From: JBJHCA01 sp050485785
GTDB lineage: Bacteria > Bacteroidota > Bacteroidia > Chitinophagales > Saprospiraceae
Reading direction: 5' to 3'
NCBI GenBank assembly: GCA_050485785.1
Contig: JBJHCA010000050.1
Location: 1 to 24,550, forward strand
DNA length: 24,550 bases
Numbering within the stretch: the first letter of the stretch is position 1; each line of letters begins with the position of its first letter. The notes beneath the pieces were generated by a model. The model did no database searches, was not told the DNA's origin, and worked only from the letters and a program-made list of their open reading frames with translations. The translations under genes were made by a program, and so were the position numbers. This document shows positions 8,295 to 16,331 of the stretch, one piece after another.

Positions 8295-9635
8295 TTAACC
8301 GGAAGAGCCAAGCCAGTGTTGCACATATGCCCCGCGGGGGTCGTACATCTCCGCCTGCCTTTCAGTATTGAGTACTCTGTTTTCACGGGGATCGGCACCT
8401 ACACCGGCCAGGTAATTCCAGTTGCCGTAATTACTGGCGGGGTCGTAATCAATCAGCAGCGACTCAAAGTACTCAGCCCCCATAAGCCAGTTGACTTTGA
8501 GGTTATTGACCAGAAATGAAGCCACGTTCTGCCTGCCGCGGTTACTCATGAAACCGGTGTTATTCAGTTCAGTCATATTGGCATCAATAAAAGGGACTCC
8601 GGTTTTTCCGGTTTTCCAGCGTTCAAAGGTTTCATGGTCGTCGGTCAGATCAGTCCGGGTTTTGCCTTTGGTACCTCCGGGTTCAAATATCCGGTCACCG
8701 TATTTTTTGAGCATCAGCCTGAAAAAATCTCTCCATAGCAGCTCGAAGTACAATTGATGGGTGGAATCATTTTTCTTTCGCTTTTGCTCGTACTCCTGCA
8801 ATTGAAAATAAATGTACTTGGGTGAGATGCAACCCTGAGCCAGCCATGGTGACAATTTGCTCGAATAGTCTGCACCCAGCAAGCCGTTGCGGGTATCGCG
8901 GTAGCCGGCCAGCGCATCGGTATCCCAAAAGTAATGCTGCAGCCTTTCCAGTGCCCTGGTTTCTCCGCCCGTAAAGCAGATGGCAGCGCGGGGATCGGTT
9001 TTAAACGGTTCATAGCCCAGTTCGTGCATATCCGGCACCGAACCCGGCATGATGGGATGGATAACGGCGGGTAACTTTTCAGGTGAAGGCAAGGGTTTCC
9101 TGATAGGAACTATCTTTTCCACTTCCTTTCTGAACTGCGTAAACTGATCGGGGGTATGTGTTACGGGAAAGGGGAGATCATGAGTATAGAGTAGCATTTT
9201 TCCGCGGAAATAATTGATTTCCCGGCCAAGCGTCCACAATTTTTGCTCCAATGTATTCTGCACCTTGAGCTCCTCCTCGGTTCGCTCCATATTGCAGAAA
9301 ACCCGGCTGGTATCAGTTTCCTTAACGATGTTAAAAATCTCATCCTCGGGTATGCCTACGCGAACAATGAGTTCAGAGCCTGCCTTTTGAAGGCTGTGCT
9401 TGAGGTCCAGCACCGATTCAATGAGGAATGCCGCCCTGAATGGCCCCGTTTTTCTGAACCCAAAGGACGTAACATCGCGAAAAAGACGGATATCGAAAAT
9501 GTAGACCGGAATGATCTCCCTGGCACGCTGCAAAGCTTCGTGCAATGCTTCATTATCGTGCAGTCTCAGATCGTGCCTGAACCACACTACTACGCGTTTG
9601 AGTTTGTTTTTGCCGGTGGCTGTTTCCATGTGCAA
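8295..9635 (-). CDS. DASH-type cryptochrome/photolyase
   Basis: A 446-residue flavoprotein of the cryptochrome/photolyase family. The N-terminal antenna domain opens with VVVWFRHDLRLHDNEAL. The C-terminal FAD domain is very well conserved: TRNGLLGADYSSKLSPW, LAQGCISP, YFELLWRDFFR, VPFIDANMTEL, then GFMSNRGRQNVASFL. It ends ASNYGNWNYLAGVGADPREN followed by MYDPRGAYVQHWL, which is typical of CRY-DASH. DASH proteins bind FAD and a folate antenna and repair cyclobutane dimers in single-stranded or looped DNA; some have signalling roles. ATGs at 9635 and 9629 are both possible starts. It starts 31 bp after the stop of the membrane-anchored unknown upstream, so the two are probably one operon. Confidence 0.95.
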   Translation of the reverse strand: MHMETATGKNKLKRVVVWFRHDLRLHDNEALHEALQRAREIIPVYIFDIRLFRDVTSFGFRKTGPFRAAFLIESVLDLKHSLQKAGSELIVRVGIPEDEIFNIVKETDTSRVFCNMERTEEELKVQNTLEQKLWTLGREINYFRGKMLLYTHDLPFPVTHTPDQFTQFRKEVEKIVPIRKPLPSPEKLPAVIHPIMPGSVPDMHELGYEPFKTDPRAAICFTGGETRALERLQHYFWDTDALAGYRDTRNGLLGADYSSKLSPWLAQGCISPKYIYFQLQEYEQKRKKNDSTHQLYFELLWRDFFRLMLKKYGDRIFEPGGTKGKTRTDLTDDHETFERWKTGKTGVPFIDANMTELNNTGFMSNRGRQNVASFLVNNLKVNWLMGAEYFESLLIDYDPASNYGNWNYLAGVGADPRENRVLNTERQAEMYDPRGAYVQHWLGSSG

Positions 9636-9666
9636 TAGAATTAAGGGCCAGCGTTTATTCCCTTGT

Positions 9667-10269
9667 TTAATACAGCGTACCCTTGCTTACATCGGTAAGG
9701 CGGAAATAATCACGCATGGTAGTCATCAATGCCGTTCTTTCCGCAGCCGTTCCAAACAGGGGCACATAGTTACCGTTGGCCAAAGCTATTTCCATGAAGG
9801 CCGAAGATAGTAACTTATTGTATACTTGAACGGCAAAGTTGTATTGCTGTTCAAGTGTGCCCTGTTCCCATGTAAAATACCCTGCGGTGTCCGGCAGTGT
9901 CCACTTCACGGTAAACACATCTGCTACCTCATCCGATTTTTCACGGAAGATCATAATGTAAGCTTCATCCTTACGCCAGTTATCGGCAATACTCACTGTT
10001 AAAAACCGGTCTTCGGGCTTGCCTGGGTAGGTGCGCAGCGTGTAAAGATCAGGGCCGCCCGGCTGTCTGGTCAACCGGTAGGAAGCACTTCGGATGTTTT
10101 TGAAATACAACCTCGATGGGTCGCTGGTTTTGAAAACGTTCACGGATCCATCGGCCACAGGTGCCTCGGGCACCCCACAAAAAGTGATCCCAAAGAATAA
10201 TAAAGGCAGTGCTATCAACAAACCTGCAGCTGTCGGGAAAAATGTCTGTCCCGGGGAAAGCGTGCTCAT
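9667..10269 (-). CDS. Unknown membrane-anchored protein upstream of cryptochrome
   Basis: I do not recognise this family. From the ATG at 10269 it is about 200 residues: a short polar lead, one strongly hydrophobic segment (about residues 10-31, ..LLIALPLLFFGITFC..), then a soluble, beta-rich domain ending DVSKGTLY. The hydrophobic segment may be an uncleaved anchor or a signal peptide. The frame stays open to 10452 and an in-frame ATG lies at 10299. I prefer 10269 because it follows an A-rich tract and leaves the hydrophobic segment near the N-terminus. CATCTTTG at 10336-10343 (minus strand), one base off the promoter consensus, would make further upstream starts untranscribed. It is followed 31 bp later by the DASH cryptochrome. 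Confidence 0.6.
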   Translation of the reverse strand: MSTLSPGQTFFPTAAGLLIALPLLFFGITFCGVPEAPVADGSVNVFKTSDPSRLYFKNIRSASYRLTRQPGGPDLYTLRTYPGKPEDRFLTVSIADNWRKDEAYIMIFREKSDEVADVFTVKWTLPDTAGYFTWEQGTLEQQYNFAVQVYNKLLSSAFMEIALANGNYVPLFGTAAERTALMTTMRDYFRLTDVSKGTLY

Positions 10270-10662
10270 GTTTTTTTTATATAGCTCTTTGTTGTGCATA
10301 CTCTCAGGAAAAGCAGAAGGAGGTAAATTGTTTGGCAAAGATGGGCAAGGGCGCAGTAAAATTTCTGGTGAAAGCTTATGCCAATTAAGAAGGTTGATTA
10401 CATTTGCAACAAGGCCAAAAGGGCCCGGCTGATGATTGTCATTGGTCGTCAACGAATAAAGCTCATGCGGGTTACTTTAACGCTTTGAATCTACAAACTT
10501 TTACTATTAGAGTTGGATTTTAGCGGTGTAGGGCGGGCCTCAGTTCCGGCATCCGGAATTTCTGTTGATTCAGAACAAGGGGATTACTGAAGTTGCGAAA
10601 CTACTCTATACATGACTTTTCGGGGTTTCAAAGCACCCTTAACCCGTGTGAGCTTTCCTATT

Positions 10663-11466
10663 ATGAATTCAACCCGGACTACATTTTTTTGGCAGATCAG
10701 CATGCCCGGCAGTGCGCATGTATCGTATCTTTTGGGCACCATGCATGTACGCGACGAGCGGGCATTCCGCTATTGGGCTGAAGCATGCCGGGCCATTGAT
10801 CAGTGTGAAGTGGTGGCACTGGAAACCAATATAGACCAGTTGAAAGACCTTGGACTCGAAAGCCGACTGATGATTGGCGGTGATCAATCGCTGAAAGATT
10901 TGCTGAAGCCGGCCGAATACACGAAGGTTAAGCGGTATTTTGAACGGATTACCGGTAAGCCGCTGCGCATAGTAGAGTACATGCATCCCATTTTTGCGGA
11001 AGGCATGCTGAGTGCAGCATTAATGGAGAATCAGCGACCTTTTGCGCTGGATGAAGCCCTGTACATGTACGCGCAACGGAAAGGGAAGCCCCTTACCGGA
11101 GTAGAGCCTATAGATTTCCACGTGGGTGTGCTGGACAAGATGCAAGCTGCGGATTCAGCCCGAAACCTTTACCGGGCGATGAAAAATATCGGTGCCTATC
11201 GAAAGAAGCTCAATCGCATGGCCGATTTGTATGCTGCCGGTGAACTGCAGTAGCTGAATGCAGCATTGCTGAGGCAAAGCGGTAAAATGCGGAGGGTCAT
11301 GATATTTGAGCGCAACATTCACATGGCTGAAACCATAGCCATGCTGGCCGGGAAATCACCCACATTTATTGCGGTGGGTGCCGGGCATTTGTCGGGTGCC
11401 AGTGGCATTTTAAGAATGTTGAAGCATCGGGGATTTCAGCTTAATCCCTTATCTTGCCCTGAATGA
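10663..11466 (+). pseudogene. TraB/GumN (TIKI-like) protein, interrupted by in-frame TAG
   Basis: The TraB/GumN family is defined by two GxxH motifs, a conserved Glu and an Arg-Asn pair. The first half here has SYLLGTMHVRDE with GTMH and then VVALETN. Codon 197 is TAG (11251-11253), and the same frame continues with FERNIHMAETIAMLAGK and FIAVGAGHLSGASGILRML, supplying the RN pair and second GxxH. The family is therefore complete across 267 residues except for one stop. The downstream half ends at TGA in ATGA (11463-11466), overlapping the recQ start, which implies coupled translation. I choose ATG 10663 because FFWQISMPGSAHVSYLLGTMH then starts as usual; the frame is open from 10612. It may be a nonsense mutation, a sequence error or readthrough. 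Confidence 0.85.
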
Positions 11467-13376
11467 AGCAGCCCCATGATGTATTGAAGGAAGTGTGGGG
11501 GTATGATCAGTTCAGGCCTCTGCAGGAAGACATCATCCGCTCGGTTCTGGCCGGAAGGGATACCCTGGCGCTTTTGCCTACAGGCGGAGGCAAATCTATA
11601 TGTTTTCAGGTGCCGGCATTGTGTTTAAAGGGGCTTACCCTGGTGATTTCTCCCCTTATAGCCCTGATGCGGGATCAGGTGGATAATTTGCGCAAACGCG
11701 GCGTTAATGCTGCAGCACTGTACAGCGGTCTCAACAGAAATCAGATTGACATGATACTGGACAATGCCGCATATGGGCATTATAAGCTGCTGTATGTGAG
11801 CCCTGAAAGGCTTCAAACCGAAATGTTTGCTGCCAGGCTTGAGAAGATGCCGGTCAGTTTACTGGCTGTGGATGAAGCGCATTGTATTTCACAATGGGGT
11901 TACGATTTCAGGCCACCTTACCTGGAAATAGCCGCACTGCGAACAGTTAAGCCCGCTGTTCCGGTTATTGCCCTCACGGCTACAGCAACCCCGGAAGTGG
12001 TTACGGATATCAGGGAAAAGCTGGCATTCAGGAATGGTGAGGTTTTTCAGCAGAGTTTTGTGAGGGGCAATCTGACCTATTTGGTAAGAAAGCCCGACAG
12101 CAAGGAAGCTGCGCTCACCAACATTTTGAAGAAAACAGAAGGCACGGCGGTGGTATACGTTCGAAGCCGCAAACGCACAGAATCGTACAGCAGAATGCTC
12201 AACCAGCTCGGCATCAGTGCCGATCACTATCATGCCGGCCTGGAACCGATTGAACGCGAGCGGAAGCAGCACCGCTGGATCAGCGATGAAGTGCGCGTGA
12301 TGGTAGCTACTAATGCTTTTGGCATGGGAATCGACAAGCCTGATGTGCGATGCGTGGTTCACATGGATGTGCCCGAGTCGCCGGAAGCTTATTTTCAGGA
12401 GGCCGGCAGAGCCGGCCGGGATGGTTTGCCAGCCTGGGCTGTTTTACTTTACCAGCCTTCCGATGCCATCAAGCTCAGGGAACAGTTTGAGCAATCTTAT
12501 CCTCCGCTTGAGCTGGTGAGGAGGGTTTACGGCGCACTGGCCCACAAGTTTCAATTGGCTGAAGGCTCTCAAAGCGACGAAACCTTCCCCTTTGACCTGA
12601 ATACTTTTTGCAAAACATTTGGCTTGCCGGTGATGGAAACCTTCAATGCTTTAAAACTTTTGCAGGATAACGGATGGATACAGATGACGGAAGGCGTGTA
12701 TCAGCCCAATACGGTGTTTATAGAACAGGATAAGGAGTCGGTGTATGATTTTCAGTTGCGCCATCCTGATCTGGATATAGTGCTGAGGGCCATGCTTCGC
12801 TTGTATCAGGGGCTGCACATCAACGACACGCCCATTCGCGAAAGTCAGATTGCCCGCTTTACCGGCCTGGACGAAGGGGTGGTTTTCAGGCGGCTCAAGC
12901 AATTGGACGAGAATCGTATCATCCGTTATCAGCAATACACGTCCTCACCGGGCATCGTGTTTCTGATGGAACGCGTAAAACCGGAGAATCTGCAGTTTAA
13001 CACCGCCCGGCTCACCTTTTTAAAAGAACGGCACGAGTTCCGGGTTCGCACTATGATTCAGTACTGCAATCAACCGGTGTGCAGGAGTGTGCAATTGCTG
13101 GCCTATTTTGGCGAAAAAAGCAGTGCTGCCTGCGGCCAGTGTGATGTTTGCCGCCGGAACAAAAATACCGGAGCGGTGAAGCCGGAAGTGATCAGTTACT
13201 GGGAAAAGAAGATCATGGCTGCCGTGGAGTCGGGGCCGGTAGTATTGCACAAGTGGATCCTTGAGCAAAAGGAAGACCACGTACCGGCGATATTGCAGGT
13301 GGCCGGCCATTTGATTGATCAGGGGGTACTTTTCATGGACGGTGAAAGCATCAGAAAGAACACCCGCTCCGATTAA
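11463..13376 (+). CDS. recQ: RecQ family ATP-dependent DNA helicase
   Basis: A 637-residue 3'-5' helicase used in recombination and fork repair. Helicase motifs are all present: FRPLQEDII (motif 0), PTGGGKS (39-45), DEAHCISQWGYDFRP (DEAH 137-140), ALTATATP, FGMGIDKPDVR, QEAGRAGRDG. Unlike E. coli RecQ, about 190 residues of winged-helix-like sequence separate the core from the zinc site (C540, C557, C560, C563, with C535 nearby), and no HRDC domain follows. This arrangement matches a shorter RecQ type common in Bacteroidota. Its ATG overlaps the TGA of the TraB/GumN frame (ATGA), so it should be translated after it. The sequence is intact. Confidence 0.96.
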   Translation: MKQPHDVLKEVWGYDQFRPLQEDIIRSVLAGRDTLALLPTGGGKSICFQVPALCLKGLTLVISPLIALMRDQVDNLRKRGVNAAALYSGLNRNQIDMILDNAAYGHYKLLYVSPERLQTEMFAARLEKMPVSLLAVDEAHCISQWGYDFRPPYLEIAALRTVKPAVPVIALTATATPEVVTDIREKLAFRNGEVFQQSFVRGNLTYLVRKPDSKEAALTNILKKTEGTAVVYVRSRKRTESYSRMLNQLGISADHYHAGLEPIERERKQHRWISDEVRVMVATNAFGMGIDKPDVRCVVHMDVPESPEAYFQEAGRAGRDGLPAWAVLLYQPSDAIKLREQFEQSYPPLELVRRVYGALAHKFQLAEGSQSDETFPFDLNTFCKTFGLPVMETFNALKLLQDNGWIQMTEGVYQPNTVFIEQDKESVYDFQLRHPDLDIVLRAMLRLYQGLHINDTPIRESQIARFTGLDEGVVFRRLKQLDENRIIRYQQYTSSPGIVFLMERVKPENLQFNTARLTFLKERHEFRVRTMIQYCNQPVCRSVQLLAYFGEKSSAACGQCDVCRRNKNTGAVKPEVISYWEKKIMAAVESGPVVLHKWILEQKEDHVPAILQVAGHLIDQGVLFMDGESIRKNTRSD

Positions 13377-13381
13377 TTGGT

Positions 13382-13389
13382 TATCTTTG
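13382..13389 (+). promoter_or_regulatory. -7 element for the small secreted protein after recQ
   Basis: TATCTTTG exactly matches TAnnTTTG and begins 6 bp after the recQ stop. A start site a few bases later leaves a short leader before the ATG at 13410. This supports 13410 over the TTG at 13377 as the translation start, since a transcript from here would not contain the TTG. No convincing -33 TTTG is visible. Confidence 0.5.
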
Positions 13390-13409
13390 CCGGGTACCTG
13401 ATTTTGCCT

Positions 13410-13856
13410 ATGAAACCGGTAATACTGACCACTGTATTTCTGCTGACTGCCCTTGCCGGGCTCAAAGCTCAGGTGTTTGTATTGCCCGATTACGACAAGC
13501 GCAGCCACAAGCATGTGGATATCATAGCCATACAGGTAACTGATGAGCATACCCTGGTTCGCTGCAGATATGTAGTGCAGGACGACTACAATCCGCTTTT
13601 TGAGCAGCTCACCATTTTTATGAAGCAGGAAACCTTTATCCGCGACCGGGCCACGGGCAGGCTGTATCAGTTAATGGACACGAGAAACATCCCCATTGAG
13701 CCGGGCAGGAGGCTGCTTCAACGCCCCGGGCAGGTGGTGGAGTTTGACCTCATTTTTCCGCCTATCCCAAAGACCATTAAGCAGATCGACATTTTTGAGC
13801 ACACTGCCGAACAGGGCTTTAACTTTTACAGTATCATACTGGAGCCGGTGGCCTGA
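13410..13856 (+). CDS. Small secreted protein of unknown function
   Basis: From ATG 13410 this is 148 residues with a clean signal peptide (KPVILTTVFLLTALAGLKAQ, cleavage near residue 20). The mature part is beta-rich. It has a segment of short strands (DIIAIQVTDEHTLVRCRYV), a FMKQETFIRDRATGRLYQL turn region and a closing FDLIFPPIPKTIKQIDIFE. I do not recognise the family. It resembles the small beta-sandwich extracytoplasmic proteins common in Bacteroidota, which is inference only. It follows recQ at 33 bp but has its own promoter element. Its 3' end faces the broken Fic gene, where the base composition changes. Confidence 0.7.
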   Translation: MKPVILTTVFLLTALAGLKAQVFVLPDYDKRSHKHVDIIAIQVTDEHTLVRCRYVVQDDYNPLFEQLTIFMKQETFIRDRATGRLYQLMDTRNIPIEPGRRLLQRPGQVVEFDLIFPPIPKTIKQIDIFEHTAEQGFNFYSIILEPVA

Positions 13857-13932
13857 GTGGTGGGGGTGAATTGTGTTGTGAAATGCAGGCTAAAGTGGGC
13901 ATGATGCTGTCGGCCGTTTTACTGTCGTTTTG

Positions 13933-14972
13933 CTAGAAGTAGGTGTTTACGGCAAACTCAAACTGGTCAATGAAGATTTGCTTAATAATCGAAATGTTGT
14001 TCTGTTCATAAAACAGAAGCATGGCTTTCTTATATTCGACAGCGTCAACCGTTCTGAATGAAACCGGGCAGTATTGAAAATTCATCAGCACTGCGGTGCA
14101 CAGTATTCTGGCTGTTCTTTTATTTCCGTCCACAAATGGCTGGATGTAAGATATCAACACCAATATCAGTAAAGCCTTCTCAAAAACGCTTTCTTTATTG
14201 TTCACCAGTTCACACATGCTCGTAAGCACTTCCTTTATCTGGAATTCATTGTCTAACGGTCTATAATTTGTCCCCGAGATACCAACTCTTCTCTTTCTGA
14301 TGTTCTTATCGGCTCCCAGTTCTTTGATCAGCAAGCTGTGTAAGTCCTCAATTGTAGAAACGGATAATGGTATCAGGTAACCGGGGTTTTCAATGATAAA
14401 ATCTATGGCCTCTTTGTGGTTTAAAAGCATAGTTGCTTCTTCCCTGGTTTTCCCAGCTGCAGTTTCTTATTCTTTGAGAAGCCTTTCTGTTTCCAGGAGG
14501 GAATATGTATTTCCTTCAATTTGAGAGGATTTCCAGCTTAAGTCAATTGCCAGCCGCTCAAATTCCTTATTGTATTCCGTTTCAGAGAGTTGAGCTATAT
14601 TTTTTTCGAATTGCTTTTGAAGTGAACTAAGGATATCCAATTCGTTGGTTGTAAATATGCTACATGATTGAAGAGTATCAGGTATGAGTTTAAAATTAAA
14701 TGTTTCCTTGATTGCCCTTTCATCGATTTCTTTTTGATAGTAGCGATCAATATCAACGGGATAAAGAACTTCATAGGTGGGTGAAATCATGTATTTCGTG
14801 GATTTTCCCTGTCCTTTTTTGTTAGCAGGTTTTCCTCTATCAGTTTCGAAAGCAATCTTTTAACAGTGGCGTAACTCGCTGAATGGGAAACATTTTCGTA
14901 TATCTCACTGGAAGAAACTTCCCGTTTCTTTTTAATGAACTCAATGATGGCTGACTCTCTTTGATCAATCAT
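13933..14972 (-). pseudogene. HTH-Fic family protein, broken by a frameshift and a stop
   Basis: Three minus-strand frames together make one Fic protein of about 346 residues. Frame one (14972-14787) is a winged-helix domain, ending LIEENLLTKK. One base slipped back at the A6 run (14815-14820) continues GQGKSTKYMISPTYEVLYPV, the usual linker. That frame then gives the conserved DLSWKSSQIEGNTYSLLETE and ERLLKE, stops at TAA (14467-14469), and resumes in the same frame with ETAAGKTREEATMLLNHKEA and the Fic core. The Fic motif reads QPFVDGNKRTAR, with Gln where active AMPylators have His. Fic enzymes transfer AMP or related groups to proteins; with Q the activity is doubtful. As read, no single chain spans HTH and Fic core. 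Confidence 0.85.
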
Positions 14973-15389
14973 AGCGTATCGGTTTTCGGCTCATAAATAT
15001 AGTTATTCAAGCTCAAAAATTGGGTTTTTTGCACTGTATGATTTGTCACAATGAGCTGCAATGGTTTGCGGGAAAACGTATGTTGAGTTTCAACTTCAAT
15101 AACGCTGTCCACCCAACATCGTCAATTCAATAAACTAGTACTCCATATCATGAAACAAGATATGCACCTGGTGAAATCAGACCCGGAGTATTCTTCAATG
15201 GGGTATGCAGAGAGATTGCCGGCGTGGATCCTTTACTGGACCGTTTTATGCGCACTATTAGTTCGCCCATACCCATTACAGTTTGCCAACGAAAACTCTC
15301 CATACTTTTTCTTACCGATGATTCCGGCAATGCCCGCCTGCGATTTAGTTGTTCGTGGTGTGTATATGTAGAAGTGGAAGATTTTAACT
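14973..15389. other. Intergenic region between Fic remnant and PPR-like gene
   Basis: No intact gene is recognised. The first 30 bp, read on the minus strand, include TATATTTA (14994-15001), one base from the promoter consensus and correctly placed for the Fic gene. The stretch from about 15134 on may be a gene remnant. The rest shows nothing I can name. Confidence 0.5.
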
Positions 15390-15409
15390 TCAGAATTTTT
15401 TTGATTTGA
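15134..15409 (+). pseudogene. Possible unidentified coding remnant
   Basis: A plus-strand frame is open from 15134 to the TGA at 15407-15409 and reads like a protein (APGEIRPGVFFNGVCREIAG, then DPLLDRFMRTISSPIPITV). It has no ATG, only an internal GTG at 15224. The minus strand over 15148-15330 also has an open 60-residue frame, ending TPLKNTPGLISPGAYLVS, so I cannot decide the strand. The DNA is richer in G/C than its surroundings, more like the core region. I recognise neither product. It overlaps the last codons of the PPR-like gene. Confidence 0.2.
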
Positions 15410-16163
15410 GTTGTTTGTCCCAGCTGTTATTGGTGTGAATGTTCTCATTTTTCAACAGACGTTCTACTTCATTGATTTCTTTTTGGTTGCTGGACTTTTT
15501 GAGTAAAGTTACAAGCGTGTTAATTGTCGGTCTGATATTCCGTGATTTCAATTCGTTGTAATATTTCATAGCCTGACCGAAGTCTGTTGTTACTGAGATA
15601 AGCGTGTTATATGTTACCAAATCGGCCTCTACATGGTGTTCATTCATCGCTTTCAGAACATCCTTTCTTTCTTCGACATTTGTTGTCAGACTTAACAAAG
15701 TGTTGAATGTCTGTGTATTGGGCTGTATTTTAAGTTTATTCATAGCTTTTAAAATTTCTAGTCCATTTTCCAGGGTCAGGCATTTAGAAATTAAAACATT
15801 GAATGTGTAGGCGTTGGGTTTTAGGTTTACATCAAAAATTTTATCAAAATAGGAAAACGCTGTTTTCAAGTCTGATGAAAGTGAAATGAGAATATTATAA
15901 GTCGTTGTCGTAAGCGGGACGCTGACAGCCTGGTACTGTGTCAGGATTTTGTTGGCTTGCTCAATATTTTCACACAGTTGAAGATGTGCGTTGAGAATGT
16001 CAAAATTTGGCTTAACAAAGTTGTTTTTGTAGTCGTTTCTGATTTTTTTCGCTGTCGTCAACGCTTGGTCAGTGTCGATCATCTTCTGTTTAACTTTCTC
16101 TTTTAAGTTAAGCAGGTCTTGTCGCCATTGTTTTGTTAATACCATTTTCAATTGATCAGGCAT
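15390..16163 (-). CDS. PPR-like protein with six 32-residue repeats
   Basis: A 257-residue protein without signal peptide or membrane segment. After a lysine-rich helical head (1-53) come six tandem units, each exactly 32 residues: 54-85, 86-117, 118-149, 150-181, 182-213, 214-245. Units 2-5 begin T(Y/F)N(x)L(I/L)S as in pentatricopeptide repeats, and most end near K/R/Q-P-N. Asn stands at position 5 in five units (58, 90, 122, 154, 186). The last residues are T, N, N, D, T, N. PPR proteins are helical-hairpin RNA binders, abundant in plant organelles and rare in bacteria. Canonical units have 35 residues; these resemble the short S type. A stop codon sits directly before the ATG, fixing the N-terminus. 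No catalytic domain is attached. RNA binding is inference. Confidence 0.8.
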   Translation of the reverse strand: MPDQLKMVLTKQWRQDLLNLKEKVKQKMIDTDQALTTAKKIRNDYKNNFVKPNFDILNAHLQLCENIEQANKILTQYQAVSVPLTTTTYNILISLSSDLKTAFSYFDKIFDVNLKPNAYTFNVLISKCLTLENGLEILKAMNKLKIQPNTQTFNTLLSLTTNVEERKDVLKAMNEHHVEADLVTYNTLISVTTDFGQAMKYYNELKSRNIRPTINTLVTLLKKSSNQKEINEVERLLKNENIHTNNSWDKQLKSKKF

Positions 16164-16331
16164 TTATCGATAGTGTTTTTGCTTAATGGAAGGTACAATA
16201 AAAACGCCCAAACCTCTGAGCCTTTGATAATCGGATCGTTACGCCACCTTTTCCTCTAAGCTAAATTGGTTTTATTGGATGTCTGGCAGCTGTTCGGATT
16301 TATTGTGAAGTTTAAGAGAGGGCATGTACAG

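Noticed and set aside
10270..10452. Upstream extension of the unknown membrane protein
   Set aside because: It would place about 60 polar residues before the hydrophobic segment, and a near-consensus promoter lies inside it. The ATG at 10299 remains possible.
10546..10560. Palindrome TTCCGG-CAT-CCGGAA before the TraB/GumN gene
   Set aside because: Could be an operator or weak terminator, but it is short, single-copy here and has no poor-or-good context to decide.
13377..13409. TTG start for the small secreted protein
   Set aside because: The promoter element at 13382-13389 lies downstream of it, and the ATG at 13410 gives a proper signal peptide.
10663..14972. Alternative genetic code or general stop-codon readthrough
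   Set aside because: One gene has TAG and another TAA in frame, while all other genes end normally at TAA, TAG or TGA. Independent lesions or errors are simpler.
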